Source: Rhizobium sp. Pop5 (lineage in GTDB: Bacteria; Pseudomonadota; Alphaproteobacteria; Rhizobiales; Rhizobiaceae). From it: a stretch of 64,000 nucleotides of DNA. The DNA lies in contig NZ_CP099400.1 in assembly GCF_024721175.1 (NCBI RefSeq), positions 124,001 to 188,000 on the forward strand, written 5' to 3'. Below are positions 18,898 to 26,187 of the stretch, piece by piece. A program made the position numbers and the translations under genes. The notes below the pieces were generated by a model that did not search any database, was not told the origin of the DNA, and worked only from the letters and a program-made list of their open reading frames with translations. Within the stretch, counting starts at the first letter, position 1, and each line of letters starts with the position of its first letter.

Positions 18898-18939
18898 ATT
18901 TCCGATGAACTGATGTATATCGGAAATTCTGATACATCA
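18898..18939. promoter_or_regulatory. Candidate operator upstream of the arabinoside regulator
   Basis: ATTTCCGAT (18898-18906) and ATCGGAAAT (18919-18927) form a perfect 9-bp inverted repeat separated by 12 bases, 13 bases upstream of the regulator ATG. A second inverted repeat, TGATGTAT (18911-18918) and ATACATCA (18932-18939), is interleaved. The location suggests autorepression; a third 9-mer copy lies in front of the GH51 operon. Confidence 0.5.
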
Positions 18940-19200
18940 AGTGGTCTTTAAGCGTCGAGAATTGAGATATCCAATTGAAGCTAGGTGTTTCGGTATGAAA
19001 AGGCACACACAAGAACCATTTTGCTTCGTCCGGGGCGGTAAATGCCTTCTTGAAAGAGAGAATTATCTGCTGCAAATTCATGAACTGCTACGTCTCGCGA
19101 ACTGCCTGGAAATCCAAGATCATCGCGGTTGCGCCTCCATACCATCGGGGCGGCTGTTGCTCTGATCGAAGTGGCTCGGCCGTGCAGGCATGAGTGGCGG

Positions 19201-19308
19201 GAGCGCGTGCAGCCGCAGCCACGGCGCATCGCCACCCGCTGCGACAGATGGGCCTACACCTTCTTCTCGGCCATCTGCATCGCAGCCGCCGTCATCTTCT
19301 GGCTCTGA
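19201..19308 (+). pseudogene. Decayed 3' end of an IS5-family transposase
   Basis: Only the last ~36 codons can be read: ERVQPQPRRIATRCDRWAYT followed by a hydrophobic end FFSAICIAAAVIFWL and TGA. RRIATRxDxxAxxFxSAxxxAAxxxFWL is the classic C-terminus of IS5-type (IS427/IS5 group) transposases. No upstream transposase body is seen in frame, so it is a remnant. Its last ~40 bases and the downstream terminal sequence are repeated at 19884-19941, beyond the deaminase gene. Confidence 0.7.
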
Positions 19309-19324
19309 TCAATAAGCCCTGAGT

Positions 19325-19798
19325 CTAAACCTTGCCCAGATGTTTCGGCCAGAATTCCTGGTGGACTTCGGCGGCTTCGTCTTCGAGGTTCGTCGGGCCA
19401 ACCACAGTGACTGCACGAGCGCCGGTCTGCAACACTACCCGACTAGGCACGTTCAACCCGATCCCAGCAATCTCGCCAAGCCGTGTTTCGGAGCACGCAA
19501 ACACCATACGCCCGATACCCGACCAGTAGACCGCCCCGGAGCACATCGCGCACGGCTCAGTGCTGGTGTAGAGCGTACAGTCAGCCAGAAAAGCAGTGTC
19601 GTAGTGCTGTGCCGCAAGTTTAACCAGGTTCATCTCGGCGTGGTTTGTCATATCGTGGCCGGTGAAGACGCTGTTTTCGGCGCGTAGGATGACTTCGCCG
19701 TCCTTTACCAGTACCGAGCCAAACGGTTCGTCGCCGTTTGCCATCGCGGATTTCGAGAGCGCAATCGCCTCTCGCAGAAACGGCTCGTGATTTTCCAT
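19325..19798 (-). CDS. Nucleoside/guanine deaminase (cytidine deaminase superfamily)
   Basis: A 157-residue zinc-dependent deaminase. The zinc and proton-shuttle motif is NHAEM (His and Glu), and the second motif is PCAMC. The layout matches the guanine deaminase/TadA-like branch, but the exact base (guanine, adenosine in tRNA, or another nucleoside) cannot be told. ATG 19798 has GGGAG in front, which rejects a TTG four codons earlier. Its TAG stop lies inside the end of the decayed IS5 element. Base composition is lower in GC than neighbours, and the flanking IS remnants suggest acquisition by transfer. Confidence 0.87.
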   Translation of the reverse strand: MENHEPFLREAIALSKSAMANGDEPFGSVLVKDGEVILRAENSVFTGHDMTNHAEMNLVKLAAQHYDTAFLADCTLYTSTEPCAMCSGAVYWSGIGRMVFACSETRLGEIAGIGLNVPSRVVLQTGARAVTVVGPTNLEDEAAEVHQEFWPKHLGKV

Positions 19799-19883
19799 GA
19801 GAACTCCCAAGAATTAGAGCGGGATGATCTTCCCGCGGATCGGACGGATTTCCAAGGGCTGCAAATCAGATTCAAGATTGGTG

Positions 19884-19941
19884 ATCTGCATCGCAGCAAC
19901 CGTCATTTTTTGGCTCTAATCAAAGGTCCTGAGCCTAGATC
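19884..19941 (+). repeat. Second copy of the IS5-type 3' end (direct repeat)
   Basis: ATCTGCATCGCAGC at 19884 opens a ~57-base segment that matches 19273-19331 with a handful of differences. It encodes ICIAATVIFWL and TAA, the last residues of the same transposase type, followed by the same terminal bases (CCTGAGCCTAGA here, CCTGAGTCTAAA in the first copy). Both copies have the same orientation and bracket the deaminase gene. Confidence 0.7.
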
Positions 19942-19998
19942 GAAGTAGCAAGGAGGCGGCCGGAGATTGTCGTAATCCTCAGCCGTTTCGCGATGGCG

Positions 19999-21288
19999 TC
20001 AGTGCCCGGTCGGCTCGGGCTGTAAGTCCGCATCCGTCAGTGTCCCCAGGAAAGCGACGATGTCGTCGATTTCGGGGTCGGTCAGCGCCGGCGCATCTCC
20101 GGGTTTCCTGCCGAAGGGCGGGTCCTGGTTGACATTGTCCCAATAGGCTTGCGGCAGGTCGTCATATCGCTGGACCGTGCCGTCGGCGTTGCGAGGATAC
20201 CAGCGGCCGGAGTCGCTGTCGCGGGTCGCGTAGAAGGAGACGACGTCGCGCAGCGTGTGGAAATAGCCATTGTGGAAGAAGCTCTTCTTCAGCGCGACGT
20301 TGCGCAGCGTTGGCGTGCGGAACAAGCCGCAATATTCACTGTGCCCGGCCAGGTCGGTACGCTGTGGGCCGCAGAGGCCGAGGTCGTGATATCCAGGGTC
20401 GGCATTGGCCGGGATCGCCATGTTGCGGGGGGCTGCGAGGGCGAGGAAGCCGAAATCGGAAAAGAGCGGCGGCTCGCCGTCATTGGCAGGTTCGCTCAGG
20501 TGACAGCTCGAACAGTTGCCCTTGGCCGGGTCCTCGAACAACTGTCGGCCGTGCAATTCCTGCGCCGTCAGCGTCGCCTTGCCGGCGAGGAAGGCGTCGT
20601 AGCGGCTGGAATAGGGATAGAAGTCCGGGCCGCTTTGCTCGAAGGTGGCGAGTGCCTCGGCGGCGGCGGCGAAAGTATCCGCGGGGTTGTCGAACACCGT
20701 CTCGCCGAAGGCCGCCTTGATGGCGTCGGCATAGGGCGCCCTGCGCAGTTTCGCCGCGACTTCGGCCGCATCCCTGTTGCCCATCTCGAAGGGTGAGAGC
20801 AGCGGGATCTTCGCCTGGTCGGCGCCGTGATCGACCCGGCCGTCCCAGGTGAGGCCGCCCGTCGGGCCGTTGTCGACGCTTTCGTCGCCCTCGTCCTCGG
20901 AGTCGTAATAATGCTCAGTGAACGCAGGCATCGATTGCAGATAACGCAGCGTCGGAACGGCGCGCAGGCCCGGCTGGTTCATATCCTTGCCGCCCATCTC
21001 GACCGGTTTGGCCGATGCTGGGCCGAAGGCGTGAGCGGGATCATGGCAGGACGAGCAGGCCCGGAGGCCTGAGGCCGACAGCGAGGGATCGAAGAAGATT
21101 TTGCGGCCGAGCGCAGTCAGCGTTTCGGCCCGGGCGAAGGCCTCGGCGCGTGACATCGGTCCTGGATGGACGCCGGCAGCGGCGGCCGCGCTGCTTTGCC
21201 GCAGCGGCGGAATGGCCACACAGAGCGCCGCGGCACCCAGGCTGACTGCCAAACCGGAGCGCAGCAGCCAGAACGTCTTTGTCGACAT
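19999..21288 (-). CDS. Diheme cytochrome c peroxidase (CcpA/MauG family)
   Basis: A periplasmic diheme c-type cytochrome that reduces hydrogen peroxide or oxidises another protein. An N-terminal signal/anchor (WLLRSGLAVSLGAAALCVAI) is followed by two heme-binding motifs, CSSCHD and CSSCHL, in the two expected domains. The 429 residues are longer than classical CcpA (~330), with an insert containing DSEDEGDESVDNG before the first domain ends, as in larger MauG-like relatives. It is divergent from the phosphoesterase gene, with a shared 170-base promoter region. Confidence 0.9.
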   Translation of the reverse strand: MSTKTFWLLRSGLAVSLGAAALCVAIPPLRQSSAAAAAGVHPGPMSRAEAFARAETLTALGRKIFFDPSLSASGLRACSSCHDPAHAFGPASAKPVEMGGKDMNQPGLRAVPTLRYLQSMPAFTEHYYDSEDEGDESVDNGPTGGLTWDGRVDHGADQAKIPLLSPFEMGNRDAAEVAAKLRRAPYADAIKAAFGETVFDNPADTFAAAAEALATFEQSGPDFYPYSSRYDAFLAGKATLTAQELHGRQLFEDPAKGNCSSCHLSEPANDGEPPLFSDFGFLALAAPRNMAIPANADPGYHDLGLCGPQRTDLAGHSEYCGLFRTPTLRNVALKKSFFHNGYFHTLRDVVSFYATRDSDSGRWYPRNADGTVQRYDDLPQAYWDNVNQDPPFGRKPGDAPALTDPEIDDIVAFLGTLTDADLQPEPTGH

Positions 21289-21366
21289 GATAAGAATTCC
21301 AATAGCTTAGGCCTATTTTCCTTCATGATCGAACCTCGTTGCAACAAATTGATGACGGCCGCCTCG

Positions 21367-21384
21367 CTGTAACCTTGATGTCAC
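21367..21384 (+). promoter_or_regulatory. Candidate Pho box
   Basis: CTGTAAC-CTTG-ATGTCAC fits the PhoB recognition pattern of two CTGTCAC/T half sites separated by four bases, with one mismatch in each half. It is 78 bases upstream of the phosphoesterase start and in the same orientation. The assignment is by pattern only. Confidence 0.5.
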
Positions 21385-21461
21385 AATGTTGATAGACGGC
21401 GGGAATAGCGTCGGTGCGCCCCCGAGCGTTTCCCGCTCCCTCTAGCCAACGCCCCCTAGCC

Positions 21462-23021
21462 ATGAGGTCTCTACCCGTGAAAAGACTGAAACTCCTCAAC
21501 GCCCTCTGCCTCGCCGGATCGGCCATGATGCCGCTCGCGATAGTGACGGCAGCCCATGCCGCACCTGCCGGTTACGACAAGATCGACAATATCGTCGTCA
21601 TCTATGCCGAAAACCGTAGCTTCGATAATCTCTATGGCGGCTTCCCCGGCGCCAACGGTCTCTCCAATGTCACCGCTGACCAGGCGCGCCAGCTCGACCG
21701 CGACGGGCAGCCGCTTGCCGAACTGCCGCCGGCCTGGGGCGGCCTGACCGCCAAGGGCGTGACGCCCGCCGTCACCGAGGCCCAGTCGGCCCATCTTGCC
21801 AATGCCAGCTTCGCGATCGACGATCCCAAGGGTTTTGCCCAAGCGCCCACGGTCATCACCCGCGATCTCTGGCACCGCTTCTATCAGGAGCAGATGCAGA
21901 TCGACGGCGGCAAGAACGACAAATTCGTCGCCTGGGCGGATTCCGGCAGCCTCGTCATGGGCCATTATGACGGCTCCATCCTGCCGATGTGGCAGGTGGC
22001 GAAGAAATACGTCCTTGCCGACAATTTCTTCCAGGGCGCCTTCGGCGGCTCCTTCCTCAACCACTTCGCGCTGGTTTGCGCCTGTGCGCCCTATTACCCC
22101 GACGCCGACAAGAGCCCGGCCAAGCCGGTGATCGCCAAGGTCGATGCCGACGGCACGTCGCTTGTTGTGGCCGACAACGCCCCGAAGTCGGCGCTCGACG
22201 GCGCCCCGAAATTCGTCTCCGACGGCACGCTGACGCCCGATTTCTACGCCGTCAACACCATGCAGCCACCCTATCAGCCGAGCGCCAATCCGCCGGCCAA
22301 GGACGGTGATACCGCCTTGGCCGATCCGGCAGCGGCGACGACACTGCCGCCGCAGCATGCGATCACCATCGGCGATCTGCTGTCGCTGAAAGGCGTCAGC
22401 TGGGCCTGGTATAGCGGCGCCTGGCAGGCGGCGCTGGACGGCAAGAACGCCACGCCGGTACCGAACTTCCAGTTCCACCATCAGCCGTTCAACTATTTCG
22501 CCAATTTCGCGCCCGGCACGCCGGCGCGCGCCGAACATCTGAAGGACGGCGGCCTTGCCGGCGAAGCCTTCCTGAAGGATATCGACGCGGGCAAGCTGCC
22601 GGCCGTTTCCTTCTACAAGCCGCAGGGCAACCTCAACGAACATGGCGGTTATGCCGATGTGTCGAGCGGCGACCAGCATCTTGCCGATATCGTCTCGCAT
22701 CTGGAAAAGAGCCCACAATGGGGTCATATGCTCGTCATCGTCACCTATGACGAGAATGGCGGCTTCTGGGATCATGTCGCGCCGCCGAAGGCCGACCGCT
22801 GGGGCCCGGGCAACCGTATTCCCGCCTTCATCATCTCGCCCTTCGCCAAAGGCGGCACGATCGATCATACCCAGTACGACACGACCTCCATCATCCGCCT
22901 CATCACCGCGCGCTACGATCTGCCTGTCTTGCCCGGTATCGTCGCCCGCGACGAGGCGCTGCGCACCAACGGCCAGCCGCCGATGGGCGACCTGACCGCT
23001 TCGCTCGACCTGACGCATTGA
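21462..23021 (+). CDS. Secreted phosphoesterase / acid phosphatase (PF04185 type)
   Basis: A periplasmic phosphoesterase of the phospholipase C/acid phosphatase AcpA family. A signal peptide (LLNALCLAGSAMMPLAIVTA then AHAAP) precedes the signature IYAENRSFDNLYGGFPGANG, which holds metal-binding and catalytic residues. Further motifs are TYDENGGFWDHVAPP and NRIPAFIISPFAKGG. The length of ~519 fits. The start is uncertain: ATG 21462 and GTG 21477 (with GAGG nine bases upstream) are both plausible, and a GTG at 21414 is too far from the signal peptide. A Pho-box-like site suggests induction by phosphate starvation. Confidence 0.9.
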   Translation: MRSLPVKRLKLLNALCLAGSAMMPLAIVTAAHAAPAGYDKIDNIVVIYAENRSFDNLYGGFPGANGLSNVTADQARQLDRDGQPLAELPPAWGGLTAKGVTPAVTEAQSAHLANASFAIDDPKGFAQAPTVITRDLWHRFYQEQMQIDGGKNDKFVAWADSGSLVMGHYDGSILPMWQVAKKYVLADNFFQGAFGGSFLNHFALVCACAPYYPDADKSPAKPVIAKVDADGTSLVVADNAPKSALDGAPKFVSDGTLTPDFYAVNTMQPPYQPSANPPAKDGDTALADPAAATTLPPQHAITIGDLLSLKGVSWAWYSGAWQAALDGKNATPVPNFQFHHQPFNYFANFAPGTPARAEHLKDGGLAGEAFLKDIDAGKLPAVSFYKPQGNLNEHGGYADVSSGDQHLADIVSHLEKSPQWGHMLVIVTYDENGGFWDHVAPPKADRWGPGNRIPAFIISPFAKGGTIDHTQYDTTSIIRLITARYDLPVLPGIVARDEALRTNGQPPMGDLTASLDLTH

Positions 23022-23024
23022 CGA

Positions 23025-23069
23025 TTGAGCGGCCCCGGTCACCGGCCGGGGCCGCTCAATCTCTTTCTT
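23025..23069 (+). terminator. Strong terminator after the phosphoesterase gene
   Basis: A 14-bp perfect stem (23025-23038 with 23046-23059), seven-base loop and a following T-rich run TCTCTTTCTTT. It lies four bases after the phosphoesterase stop and also separates it from the convergent pcaR gene. Confidence 0.85.
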
Positions 23070-23112
23070 TACGCATTCCGGGCCAGCGCACTTTTGCTGG
23101 AACTGCTTGTCG

Positions 23113-23871
23113 TCACCGGCGCAGCAGCGGCCGCAGCGCGGCCTGAGTTTCCTTCAGCAGCTTGAGATAACGCTCCTTCATCTCCGCGGCCGGGACGAGG
23201 GCGGCCGGCGCGCCGATATTGATCGCCGCCACCGTTTCGCCGCGGTCGTTGTCGATCGGCACGGCAATGGAGCAGAGGCCGATTTCCAGCTCCTGATCGA
23301 TGATGGCGTAACCCTCGGCGCGGACGCGGCGGAATTCGGCAATGAGTTCGTCCGGGTCGGTCCTGGTATTTATCGTGTTTTGCTTCAGCTCGCTGCGGGC
23401 CAGGATGGCGCGCGCTTCGTTCTCGGTCAGGGCAGCAAGGAGCACGCGGCCCATCGATGCGCAGTAGGCGGGCAGGCGGCTGCCCGGAGTGAGATTGATC
23501 GACATGACGCGGCGCTGCGAGGCGCGGGCGATATAGACGATTTCGGTGCCGTCGAGCACCGAGGCCGAGGCGCTCTGGCCGGCTTTCTCCGAGAGAAGAT
23601 CGAGATGCGGCTGCAGTAGCGCCGGCAGCGGCGTGGCGGCGAGATAGGCATGGCCAAGCCGCAGGATCTTCGGCGTCAGCGTGAAAAACTTGCCGTCGTA
23701 ATCGGCATAACCCAGTTCGGCGAGCGTCAGCAGCGAGCGGCGCACGGTAGCGCGGTCAAGATCCGTCAGCTTGGCGGCCTCGGCGATGGACAGCCGCTGG
23801 CGCGTTTCACCGAAAGCTTCGATGACTTTCAGGCCGCGGGCGAAGCCGCTGACAAAATCCGTTTCGCGCAT
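23113..23871 (-). CDS. pcaR: IclR-family regulator PcaR
   Basis: A 252-residue IclR-type regulator. The N-terminal winged helix (RLSIAEAAKLTDLDRATVRR) is followed by an effector domain with PGSRLPAYCASMGRVLLAAL and ELEIGLCSIAVPI. The opening MRETDFVSGFARGLKVIEAF is typical of the PcaR/PobR/PcaU branch, which senses beta-ketoadipate or aromatic acids. Its usual target, pcaIJF, lies 6 kb to the right in the opposite orientation; in other rhizobia the two are normally adjacent and divergent. Here the phazolicin cluster separates them. The symbol rests on subfamily and context. Confidence 0.87.
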   Translation of the reverse strand: MRETDFVSGFARGLKVIEAFGETRQRLSIAEAAKLTDLDRATVRRSLLTLAELGYADYDGKFFTLTPKILRLGHAYLAATPLPALLQPHLDLLSEKAGQSASASVLDGTEIVYIARASQRRVMSINLTPGSRLPAYCASMGRVLLAALTENEARAILARSELKQNTINTRTDPDELIAEFRRVRAEGYAIIDQELEIGLCSIAVPIDNDRGETVAAINIGAPAALVPAAEMKERYLKLLKETQAALRPLLRR

Positions 23872-24003
23872 CGGTATTGTTTCTGCTCTTTCGACGTTTT
23901 TCCGAGGCAGAACCTCGCCGAGGTTTCTATAGGGGAATTCGAACCGTGCATCACTTTGTTTCGGAGATCTGCCCCAATTGATTTGTCCATGTCCGCCTGT
24001 CGA

Positions 24004-25776
24004 TCATTTGGAAGCAAACGACAAAGGTTCAGCCCATGTTGCCGCCGGCCCGCTGCTGTTAAAGCTCCGATATTCGTCGCTCGTCGCCAGAACTTCTCTG
24101 TGGGATCCGGTGAAATGACGTCGATCCGGCGCAAGAAACAGAACTTGGCTATCCGCATCGAGCAGGGACAGATCATGCGTGACGAAAACCGTCGTGCATG
24201 TCTGCTGCAACTCTGCGATGGCTTCCAGCACCCGCTTCCGGTTCGCTTCGTCCAAGGCAGCGGTGGGTTCGTCCAGGACAAGCAGCCGCGGTTTGGCGAG
24301 CAAGGCACGCGCAAGCGCGACACGTTGCTTTTCGCCGCCCGACAGGCGGCTTCCCCGTTCGCCGACCGTCGGTTCTCCGAGGTCCTGATGGCGGCGGACG
24401 ACTTCGTTCAGGCCGAGCTTGCGGATGACCAGTTCGATCTCCGCCGGTGATGCGTCGACGCCAAAAGCAATATTCTCGGATATCGACCAGTCGAACAGCA
24501 AGCAATCCTGCTGCACGACGCTGATGCTTGGTCTGAAGAGACCGGCATTCTGTTCGCCAACCCTGGTTCCGTCGATCAGATACTCACCGCCATCCGGAAC
24601 GGAGAGGCAGGAGATGACTCTTAACAAGGAAGATTTGCCGACTCCCGATTGGCCGACGATATAGAGCTTTGCCCCGGCCGCGACGGAGAAGGACAGATCT
24701 TCAAGCAAGGCATTCTCGCTGACGGTCACGGAAACACCGGATAGCTGCAAGGACATCGGCGATCGATCTCCGCGATCCGACCGGAGGTGAGGTGCCGGCA
24801 CCGGCACGGACAGGAGATCCATAAGCAATCTCGCTTCCCCCAGCGACGAATTCACTTCGCGGTAGACACGCGCGAAAGTCTCCACAGGCTGCAGGAGACG
24901 GATGATGTAGGTGTTTAGAAGCACCAGATTGCCGATGCTCATGGCTCCCTCGGAAACGTCAGAGGCCCCGCGCCACAGGACGCCGAGCACAACGGCTCCG
25001 AAGACGAGCGCCTGCAGAACACCGAAAAAGGCTCTCTGTCTGAAGGTGACCGCCCAGGCTTTATCGTTGACCTTGAGTTTGAGGTTCAAGCGTTCCGTGA
25101 ATTCTTCGACCCTGTTTGCCTGTTGAACGAGTTCCGCGTTTGCGACACCGTCGAGCCCGAAGGTCCACGCTTCAATTCCGGTCTCCATCGCATTCTCTGT
25201 GGCCCCGCGGATTTTCGTCGCCGAGACATTGGCGATCGCCGCGTAGACGAACAGGGCGGAAAACAGCAGCAGCGCGATCCAGACGTCGATCATGAAGGCG
25301 ATGACCGATGCGGCAATCACCAATTCAATAAATGTAGGTATCAGGAAGAACGTCAGGTTGGAGGTTATTTCCCGGACCGCGTCCAGACCGCGCTCTACCG
25401 TCCTGCCGATCTCATAAGTCGTGTATTCCCTCAGCTTGCGATAAGGCAAGGAGAGGGCGTGATTGAAGACATGTGTGGTCAAATGCCTTTGAAGGCGCAG
25501 ATTCATCGGGCCGAAGGTCAGCCATTGAGCCTGTTCGAGAGCGCCGACGATCGTCAAGCCGATCCCGAAGGCGATTATGTAGCGAATACCTGGGCTCCCA
25601 CCAGAATTTCCCTCAGCCAGCGCATCGATACCTAGCGAGAAGAACACCGGAAACAGCGCCGCGCCGATCGCCGTAAGCGTTATAGTGCACAATACCAAGG
25701 CGAAGGATGCGCGTTGCCTGCGATTATTTAGAAGCATATTATTAATTACTCTGAATACGCTTTCAGATTTACCCAT
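24004..25776 (-). CDS. phzE: ABC exporter of the azole-peptide cluster (probable self-immunity)
   Basis: A half-size ABC exporter of 590 residues: six transmembrane helices in the first ~320 residues, then an ATPase with Walker A GQSGVGKSS, Q-loop VVQQD, signature LSGGEKQR, Walker B LLVLDEP and switch His VTHDLS. It is divergent from the precursor gene across a 186-base AT-rich region. ATG 25776 has GGAG eight bases upstream. It probably pumps the mature peptide out of the cell, which would also protect the producer, since no separate immunity gene is seen. The symbol follows the phazolicin naming as I recall it. Confidence 0.9.
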   Translation of the reverse strand: MGKSESVFRVINNMLLNNRRQRASFALVLCTITLTAIGAALFPVFFSLGIDALAEGNSGGSPGIRYIIAFGIGLTIVGALEQAQWLTFGPMNLRLQRHLTTHVFNHALSLPYRKLREYTTYEIGRTVERGLDAVREITSNLTFFLIPTFIELVIAASVIAFMIDVWIALLLFSALFVYAAIANVSATKIRGATENAMETGIEAWTFGLDGVANAELVQQANRVEEFTERLNLKLKVNDKAWAVTFRQRAFFGVLQALVFGAVVLGVLWRGASDVSEGAMSIGNLVLLNTYIIRLLQPVETFARVYREVNSSLGEARLLMDLLSVPVPAPHLRSDRGDRSPMSLQLSGVSVTVSENALLEDLSFSVAAGAKLYIVGQSGVGKSSLLRVISCLSVPDGGEYLIDGTRVGEQNAGLFRPSISVVQQDCLLFDWSISENIAFGVDASPAEIELVIRKLGLNEVVRRHQDLGEPTVGERGSRLSGGEKQRVALARALLAKPRLLVLDEPTAALDEANRKRVLEAIAELQQTCTTVFVTHDLSLLDADSQVLFLAPDRRHFTGSHREVLATSDEYRSFNSSGPAATWAEPLSFASK

Positions 25777-25880
25777 AATAACCGCTCCATATTTCGAATT
25801 TTATTGATCGATACAAGTGAATATCTAAGAATATTATTCTTGAACTCTCTTGATTTATACAAGGTATCACAAAATTTCTT

Positions 25881-25939
25881 CTTGACGAACGCAAAAATTG
25901 AAATAGTTTTGCTTTTGCAGCGTGGTGCTGCAATTTCAA
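25881..25939 (+). promoter_or_regulatory. Putative phzA promoter and structured 5' leader
   Basis: CTTGACG (25881-25887), close to the rhizobial -35, is followed after 16 bases by TAGTTT (25904-25909). Transcription would start near 25916, right at a hairpin: TTGCAGC (25915-25921) pairs with GCTGCAA (25927-25933). An outer pair TTGAAAT/ATTTCAA (25898-25904 with 25933-25939) encloses it. AGGAGG (25949-25954) sits eight bases before the ATG. A 15-bp palindrome AAGAATATTATTCTT lies further up at 25827-25841 and could be an operator. Confidence 0.5.
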
Positions 25940-25962
25940 CTCGCAAATAGGAGGTATGTGAA

Positions 25963-26130
25963 ATGACGACGCAGATTCTGAATCCGCCGCAGTTTGGCAC
26001 CGAAATCGAGTTCGTCGACGCGGGCGATTCCACGGTTCAAACGGCTGCGACTTGCGCACGTTGCGACAGCAGCAGCCGTTGCGGCGCCTCCGGCAAGTCC
26101 TCCGGTTCGGCCAGCTCGATTTCGACCTGA
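25963..26130 (+). CDS. phzA: Azole-peptide antibiotic precursor (phazolicin type)
   Basis: A 55-residue precursor peptide with an excellent ribosome site. The first 28 residues (MTTQILNPPQFGTEIEFVDA then GDSTVQTA) are the acidic leader; the last 27 (from ATCARCDSSSRCGASG to the C-terminal SIST) are the likely core. In that core, positions 3, 6, 9, 12, 15, 18, 21 and 24 are C, C, S, C, S, S, S, S: three Cys and five Ser in strict three-residue steps. Phazolicin is a 27-residue peptide with three thiazoles and five oxazoles, so this agrees. Arg and Lys residues make the core cationic, as expected for ribosome exit-tunnel binding. The cleavage point is inferred from the core length. Confidence 0.95.
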   Translation: MTTQILNPPQFGTEIEFVDAGDSTVQTAATCARCDSSSRCGASGKSSGSASSIST

Positions 26131-26142
26131 TAGACAACGGCT

Positions 26143-26159
26143 GGCCCCGATCAGGGGCC
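26143..26159 (+). promoter_or_regulatory. Intercistronic hairpin after phzA
   Basis: GGCCCC (26143-26148) pairs with GGGGCC (26154-26159) around the loop GATCA, 13 bases after the phzA stop. No T-run follows, so it is more likely a partial terminator or mRNA-stabilising element that keeps precursor mRNA in excess over the enzyme genes. Confidence 0.55.
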
Positions 26160-26187
26160 GCCACCTTTCACAACGAGGTTTGCAAAG

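Noticed and set aside
18941..19235. Short frames between the HTH regulator and the deaminase
   Set aside because: No ribosome sites or family motifs; the only recognisable piece is the transposase C-terminus at 19201-19308.
21471..23042. 523-residue leftward frame opposite the phosphoesterase gene
   Set aside because: Shadow frame; the plus-strand gene has a signal peptide, catalytic motifs and a terminator.
23910..23935. AACCTC/GAGGTT hairpin downstream of the exporter gene as a terminator
   Set aside because: The stem is only six bases with a three-base loop and no T-run on the relevant strand; it also lies in the pcaR upstream region, so I did not call it.
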